NCBI GenBank assembly: GCA_016715645.1 | Contig: JADJZR010000011.1 | Location: forward strand, 75,672 to 139,671 | Source: Elusimicrobiota bacterium | GTDB taxonomy: Bacteria; Elusimicrobiota; Elusimicrobia; FEN-1173 | Reading direction: 5' to 3' | Length of the DNA stretch: 64,000 nucleotides | Shown: in pieces, positions 60,386 through 64,000 of the stretch | How positions within the stretch are numbered: position 1 is the first letter of the stretch | Layout of the letters: each line of letters starts with the position of its first letter | Made by a program: the position numbers and the translations under genes | Notes under the pieces: generated by a model | What the model was told of the DNA's origin: nothing | What the model saw: only the letters and a program-made list of their open reading frames with translations | Databases searched by the model: none

Positions 60386-61698
60386 CCGAAAAAGAGAAAC
60401 CTGGACTTCCGCCGATCACCGGCACCCGCCGCATTCTGTGCGTGTCGCGGGTGGGGTGCATCGGCGACCTGTGCCGTCAGTTGGTGGCCGAGGGCAACGC
60501 GGTGAAGTATTTCATCGAAAGCCGCCACGACAAAGATGTTTCCGACGGGTTCGTTGAAAAAGTGGACGATTGGAAGGCGCTCAAGGACTGGGCGGATCTT
60601 GTTGTTTTTGACGATTCGGATTTCGGGCCTGAAGCCGAAGCCCTTCGACGCGCCGGCAAAGCGGTGGTGGGCGGCACCGCCTACACGGACCGCTTGGAAG
60701 ACGATCGGGATTTCGGCCAGCAGGAAATGAAATCCGCGGGGCTGACCATTTTGCCCCACTGGACGTTCACGAGTTTTGAAGACGCCATTCAGTTCGTTCA
60801 AAACCGCCCGGACCGCTACGTGGTGAAACCCTCAGGATCGGCCCAAAACGAAAAAGTGCTTTCCTACGTCGGCCAAGAAGAAGACGGCCACGACGTGGCC
60901 GCCATGTTGGCCCGGTACAAAAAAGGGTGGTCGCGTCAGATCAAGTCGTTTCAAATTCAAAAGTTCGCCACCGGCGTGGAAGTGGCCATCGGCGGATTCT
61001 TCAACGGAAAAGAGTTTACCCTTCCGGTCTGTATTAACTTTGAGCATAAAAAAATGTTTAACGACGACATCGGCCCGTCCACCGGCGAGATGGGGACGTC
61101 CCTGTTCTGGTCCGGCGACGGGCCCCTGTATCGGGAAACCCTTCAAAAAATGGCGCCCCGCCTGGCCCAGGTGGGGTTCGTGGGCTATTTCGATATCAAC
61201 TGCATCGCCACGGCCCGGGCCATTTATCCCTTGGAATGCACCCCGCGGTTCGGGTATCCCACTCTCAGTATCCAGATGGAAGGGGCGTTGTCGAAGTGGG
61301 GAGAATTTTTCCATGGGCTGGCGTTGGGCCAGAGCCCGCCGTTGCGGACGAAAAGAGGATTTCAAGTGGGTGTGGTGATCGCGGTGCCGCCGTTTCCCTT
61401 TGAAGACGAGGCCGCGTTCAACAAATATTCGGCGGGGGCGGTTGTCTTTTTTAAGAAACCCATGACAGAAGGGGTTTACCCCGGCGACATCAAAGTGCTC
61501 GACGGGGAATGGGTGTTGGCGGGTCAAACCGGATACGCCTTGGTTTGCACGGGATCCGGACCCACCATGGACGACGCCGCCAAGGAAGCCTACGGGCGGG
61601 TCAAAAACATCATTATCCCCAATATGTTCTACCGCACCGACATCGGCGCCCGCTGGCGCAAAGACGGCGACCTGCTTCGCACCTGGGGTTATTTGTAG
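60382..61698 (+). CDS. PurD-like ATP-grasp ligase, function unassigned
   Basis: 438 residues from a GTG overlapping the Aas-like stop (GTGA). The fold resembles phosphoribosylamine-glycine ligase: an N-terminal nucleotide-type domain (ILCVSRVGCIGDLCRQL), the ATP-grasp (RYVVKPSGSAQNEKVLSY, then VEVAIGGFFNGKEF), and a C-terminal metal-binding part (GYFDINCIATARAIYPLE, with ECTPRFGYP). The typical GARS start (VLVxGxGGREHAL) and several glycine/phosphoribosylamine contacts differ, so the substrate may not be phosphoribosylamine. Other purine genes are absent. Its neighbours are lipid and glycan enzymes. Confidence 0.8.
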   Translation: MTEKEKPGLPPITGTRRILCVSRVGCIGDLCRQLVAEGNAVKYFIESRHDKDVSDGFVEKVDDWKALKDWADLVVFDDSDFGPEAEALRRAGKAVVGGTAYTDRLEDDRDFGQQEMKSAGLTILPHWTFTSFEDAIQFVQNRPDRYVVKPSGSAQNEKVLSYVGQEEDGHDVAAMLARYKKGWSRQIKSFQIQKFATGVEVAIGGFFNGKEFTLPVCINFEHKKMFNDDIGPSTGEMGTSLFWSGDGPLYRETLQKMAPRLAQVGFVGYFDINCIATARAIYPLECTPRFGYPTLSIQMEGALSKWGEFFHGLALGQSPPLRTKRGFQVGVVIAVPPFPFEDEAAFNKYSAGAVVFFKKPMTEGVYPGDIKVLDGEWVLAGQTGYALVCTGSGPTMDDAAKEAYGRVKNIIIPNMFYRTDIGARWRKDGDLLRTWGYL

Positions 61699-62210
61699 TC
61701 GTTGGGGGGGGCGGGTTTGAGAAAAACCTGGGTGTCGTCCCAGTCGGCGTGACGTTTTTTAACGCCGTCAATCTGTTTTTGAAATTCGGCTTTGAATTTT
61801 ATTTTGGCCTGGTCCGGGCGGTTCTCTTTGACACGAAAAGCGCCCAGCGCTTTTTCCATGCGGGCGGCTTCGGTTTCGTTGATGCGCCGATGGACGGCTT
61901 CGTGGTCCCGTAAATCCGGTGTGGCCGGGGACAGGTATTCTTCTCGATTGACCACCCGCACCTTCACACGGCGGGCGACGTGCTCGTCTTTGTCCCGGAC
62001 CAACTCGTAGGAGACCTTGAAAACGCCTTCGGTGCGGGCGTGCAATTTCCCTTTTTCGACGGGTTTGTTGGCCGGTTTTTCCGCTTGCGGAACAAAGGCA
62101 ACGGACCCAAACGGATAGTGAAGCACCCTTTGTTCTTTGCCCCGAACTTTTTCTTCCCCCCCGGCCGGCGCTGTGACCCAAATAAGACAAAGTAATGTGA
62201 TCCTTTTCAT
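61689..62210 (-). CDS. Small exported protein of unknown function
   Basis: 173 residues on the minus strand. A short signal peptide (MKRITLLCLIWVTAPAGG) leads to a charged mature part: Lys/Glu/Arg-rich, with a beta-like VSYELVRDKDEHVARRVKVR, then a helical region (HEAVHRRINETEAARMEKAL) ending in PAPPNDYK. No family recognised. Its 3' end overlaps the ATP-grasp gene by ten bases (convergent), and the next gene diverges from it over about 95 bases. Confidence 0.75.
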   Translation of the reverse strand: MKRITLLCLIWVTAPAGGEEKVRGKEQRVLHYPFGSVAFVPQAEKPANKPVEKGKLHARTEGVFKVSYELVRDKDEHVARRVKVRVVNREEYLSPATPDLRDHEAVHRRINETEAARMEKALGAFRVKENRPDQAKIKFKAEFQKQIDGVKKRHADWDDTQVFLKPAPPNDYK

Positions 62211-62269
62211 AGCGGGCCCGATTTATCGCTCCCGTCATACGCTGGGGTTTTGACCACCCTAGTTTGGCA

Positions 62270-62298
62270 TTGACAAGAGTGCGGGGAAGGCTTAGGCT
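62270..62298 (+). promoter_or_regulatory. Promoter for the gene at 62305 (leaderless)
   Basis: TTGACA (62270-62275), exactly 17 bases, TAGGCT (62293-62298), then six bases to ATG 62305. There is no Shine-Dalgarno. This is the clearest leaderless candidate on the plus strand. Confidence 0.7.
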
Positions 62299-62304
62299 TT
62301 GTGT

Positions 62305-63375
62305 ATGAGATCCCACGTCCACATTGTGATCCCGTTTGATTTGGGGTTGGAGCTGGATTTCGGAAGTGAAGACGCCAAGGCCATCGCCAAAGAAGTGTCC
62401 AGCCGAGCGGTGGACAATTTGGTGTTCGGGGGGCGCACGTTTTCGGATGTTCACGTGACGGCCCAAATTTATAAGTTCGGTGTGGGTCTGTTGGAACTGG
62501 TGTTTCAAGTGGAAGGCGACCTGGACTTTTTGGCCACCCTGTCGTGCCGGACCGAAGCGTTGACCGTGGGCGGTGCCAGTATCGCCGAATGGGCTCATAC
62601 CTTGGTGGACGGCGTGATCGCCAACGCCAAAAAGTTTGCCAGCCATGCGTATGACCGGCGACTTGAAGAGGTGGACCCATTTCCGATCTTCGTGTTCGAA
62701 AAAGGCGTGGTTGATAACTCGGGCGATTTTATCCGCCGCAACCAAAAGGCGCTCACGGGGCTGGTGTGCGGGGAACCCAACTACGACGAGCTGTCGGCGT
62801 TTGTTCTGGACCAGGAAAAACTGCGTAATTTCGGCTATTACGAAAATGAGCTGGTTCTGATCAAACGGTTCGGCGCGGCGGTGAGTTCGGCGGAATCGCA
62901 AATAATTCTGGACTTGATCCGTTTGGCCTACGCCCTTTACTGGAGCCTTCGGGCCTACAACTTCCTGTTGGAAAAAGAGATCGACAAGGCCCAAACTCTG
63001 TTGGCCGACCTGCCGCCCTATTACAAATTTTGGTCCATGCCCGGCCGCTATCAAACCTTTTCCCGGGAAGCCATGGACTTTGTCAAAGACAAGTTGGCCA
63101 TCGTGGACAGTTTGCACAACGTGCAGGCCAACATTCCCCGGATCGATTCGGATTGGCATCTGCGCACCGTTTATAAGAACGTAGAAAAAGAGTTTGATAT
63201 TGATGAACTGTCTCGATCGGTGGACACCAAACTGGAACGCATCGAGCAGTCGTATAACTCGGCCCGGGATTTTATTTCCACGAACTTTTTCATTGCGGTC
63301 GAGATTGTTCTGATCTTGTCCCTCGCGTGGATGATGCTGGATACATCGCTGTTGTTCGTCATTGCCCAAAAATAG
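62305..63375 (+). CDS. Protein with C-terminal membrane anchor, weakly Rmd1/DUF155-like
   Basis: 356 residues from ATG 62305. A long soluble part with beta strands in the first 160 residues (VHIVIPFDLGLELDF, PFPIFVFEKGVVDNS) is followed by helices with a potential coiled coil (about 205-310, VDTKLERIEQSYNSARDF) and one C-terminal transmembrane helix (about 325-350, VEIVLILSLAWMMLD). That order recalls Rmd1/YagE (DUF155) proteins, but diagnostic residues are not clear, so I leave it as weak. It is expressed from its own promoter and ends 65 bases before ndk. Confidence 0.72.
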   Translation: MRSHVHIVIPFDLGLELDFGSEDAKAIAKEVSSRAVDNLVFGGRTFSDVHVTAQIYKFGVGLLELVFQVEGDLDFLATLSCRTEALTVGGASIAEWAHTLVDGVIANAKKFASHAYDRRLEEVDPFPIFVFEKGVVDNSGDFIRRNQKALTGLVCGEPNYDELSAFVLDQEKLRNFGYYENELVLIKRFGAAVSSAESQIILDLIRLAYALYWSLRAYNFLLEKEIDKAQTLLADLPPYYKFWSMPGRYQTFSREAMDFVKDKLAIVDSLHNVQANIPRIDSDWHLRTVYKNVEKEFDIDELSRSVDTKLERIEQSYNSARDFISTNFFIAVEIVLILSLAWMMLDTSLLFVIAQK

Positions 63376-63378
63376 GGT

Positions 63379-63408
63379 TTGACAGGGACGAAGAGCCCGT
63401 GGTAACAT
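63379..63408 (+). promoter_or_regulatory. Promoter for ndk
   Basis: TTGACA (63379-63384), 18-base spacer, TAACAT (63403-63408). A leader of about 25 bases with GGAGGGA precedes ATG 63440, so this one is a conventional leadered promoter. Confidence 0.6.
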
Positions 63409-63439
63409 CGAGGCCGTTATCCTGTGCGGAGGGAACTCT

Positions 63440-63883
63440 ATGACCGAAGAACATATCGAAAACACCCTCGTCATCGTTAAGCCGGACGGCTTAAAAAAAT
63501 CGCTGACGGGAAATATTTTAACCAAACTGGCCGAAGCGCGGTTCATGATCATCGGGGCGAAGGTGCTTCGCGTGTCGCGACCGTTGGCTGAACAGCACTA
63601 TCAACACCTTAAAGATAAACCGTTTTTCAAGGATTTGATCGATTATATTCAAGGCAAACCTTACGGTCCGGACTTTGAGCGCGTCATGGCTCTGGTCTAT
63701 AAGGGCCCCAACGCTATTAAACGAATCCGTGAAATCGCCGGAGCCACCAACCCGGAAGAAGCCGATTCGGTGTCCATTCGGGGAGCGTTCGGGCGCATCA
63801 CGACCAAAGGCGTTTTTGAAAATGTGATTCACGCGTCGTCCGATGCCAAGGATGCTGAACGGGAAATCAAGCTGTGGTTTTAA
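63440..63883 (+). CDS. ndk: Nucleoside diphosphate kinase
   Basis: 147 residues as read. Ndk transfers gamma-phosphate between NTPs and NDPs through a phosphohistidine. NTLVIVKPDGLKKS at the start, VALYKGPNA-type (ALVYKGPNAIKRIREIAG), SIRGAFG and the active-site NVIHASSDAKDAEREI are all present. After LWF the frame stops at 63883, but deleting one T from the TTTT at 63878-63881 continues as KPDEVVADIYPVKKVRVEAR to a TAA at 63960-63962. Ndk proteins normally continue as FF-K/G-P-E-E/D after this point, so the stop is probably a frameshift or a sequencing indel. Confidence 0.93.
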   Translation: MTEEHIENTLVIVKPDGLKKSLTGNILTKLAEARFMIIGAKVLRVSRPLAEQHYQHLKDKPFFKDLIDYIQGKPYGPDFERVMALVYKGPNAIKRIREIAGATNPEEADSVSIRGAFGRITTKGVFENVIHASSDAKDAEREIKLWF

Positions 63884-63992
63884 ACCGGACGAGGTGGTGG
63901 CCGACATTTACCCCGTCAAAAAAGTCCGCGTGGAAGCCCGCGAAGAGGCGGTCTGGGCGTAACAACGGTTGGTTTTTCGTCGGGGATGAGGG

Positions 63993-63998
63993 TAGAAT
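63993..63998 (+). promoter_or_regulatory. -10-like TAGAAT at window end
   Basis: TAGAAT two bases before the edge, after a stretch without a gene. By analogy with the other sites a start codon may follow just outside the window. Confidence 0.25.
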
Positions 63999-64000
63999 AG

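Noticed and set aside
61768..63552. 594-aa minus-strand open frame
   Set aside because: Spans three plus- and minus-strand genes with good motifs or promoters; Gln/His/Gly-rich composition is typical of an antisense frame.
1..64000. CRISPR arrays, insertion sequences and phage genes
   Set aside because: No regularly spaced repeats, transposase, integrase or capsid motif was seen in any frame.

Overview
This window is a gene-dense, high-GC (about 60 % by eye) bacterial chromosome segment. It probably comes from an uncultivated diderm, most plausibly Elusimicrobiota or a related candidate phylum. That assignment is an inference from gene content: a PorV-like outer-membrane protein beside a giant protein with a FlgD-like C-terminus, a FecR protein, oversized prepilins, a three-domain Aas-like protein, and the rpmH-rnpA-yidD-yidC-jag-mnmE core cluster. 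No rRNA is present to test it.

Layout. 0-4.4 kb: edge fragment of queD, then a large secreted protein whose reading frame breaks just before a small toxin-like C-terminal module, followed by decayed small ORFs that may be immunity genes. 4.5-19.1 kb: a long plus-strand run with ispH, a class I amidotransferase, a polytopic membrane protein, a UDP-glucuronate decarboxylase-like enzyme, a CHASE2 adenylate/guanylate cyclase, tilS, ftsH, folP, nadB, a DUF4202 protein and rnr. Many of these genes overlap by one to four bases, so translation is probably coupled. 19.1-23.7 kb: a pilin operon with an 864-aa prepilin carrying a lamin-tail-like domain and carboxypeptidase-regulatory-like repeats, plus PilW-like and PilX-like proteins. 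23.8-27.8 kb: tmk-holB-metG-tatD. 27.8-38.2 kb: a cell-surface cluster of FecR protein, outer-membrane barrel, 2061-aa repeat protein and PorV-like protein. 38.2-42 kb: aroD, a membrane glycosyltransferase and an orphan AAA ATPase. 42-47.5 kb (minus strand): rpmH, rnpA, yidD, yidC, jag, mnmE and a CDF metal exporter. 47.5-49.3 kb: ferredoxin, a glycosyltransferase pseudogene, tRNA-Ser(GCT) with partial duplications, and vapBC. 49.5-53.4 kb: rsmI, argC, a zinc-ribbon protein, argJ, tsaC. 53.4-61.7 kb: glyA, wecA-like, wecB, the Aas-like fusion, and a PurD-like ATP-grasp enzyme. 61.7-64 kb: two unknowns and ndk, whose C-terminus looks frameshifted.

Three patterns cut across the genes. First, a 16-bp hairpin (GGGGRC, 4-nt loop, GYCCCC) recurs inside coding sequences and apparently built the N-terminus of RNase R. 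Second, a larger palindromic repeat family (modules beginning CCCTCA) occurs three times, once in frame inside the N-terminus of the Aas-like protein. Third, several genes without a Shine-Dalgarno have a -10-like hexamer 6-8 nt before the start codon, sometimes with a TTGACA box at the right distance, which suggests leaderless transcripts.

The best candidate for an undescribed system is the FecR / barrel / giant repeat protein / PorV-like cluster (27.8-38.2 kb), which resembles the cargo-plus-shuttle arrangement of type IX secretion outside Bacteroidota. The frame-broken toxin locus at 3.1-4.3 kb comes next.
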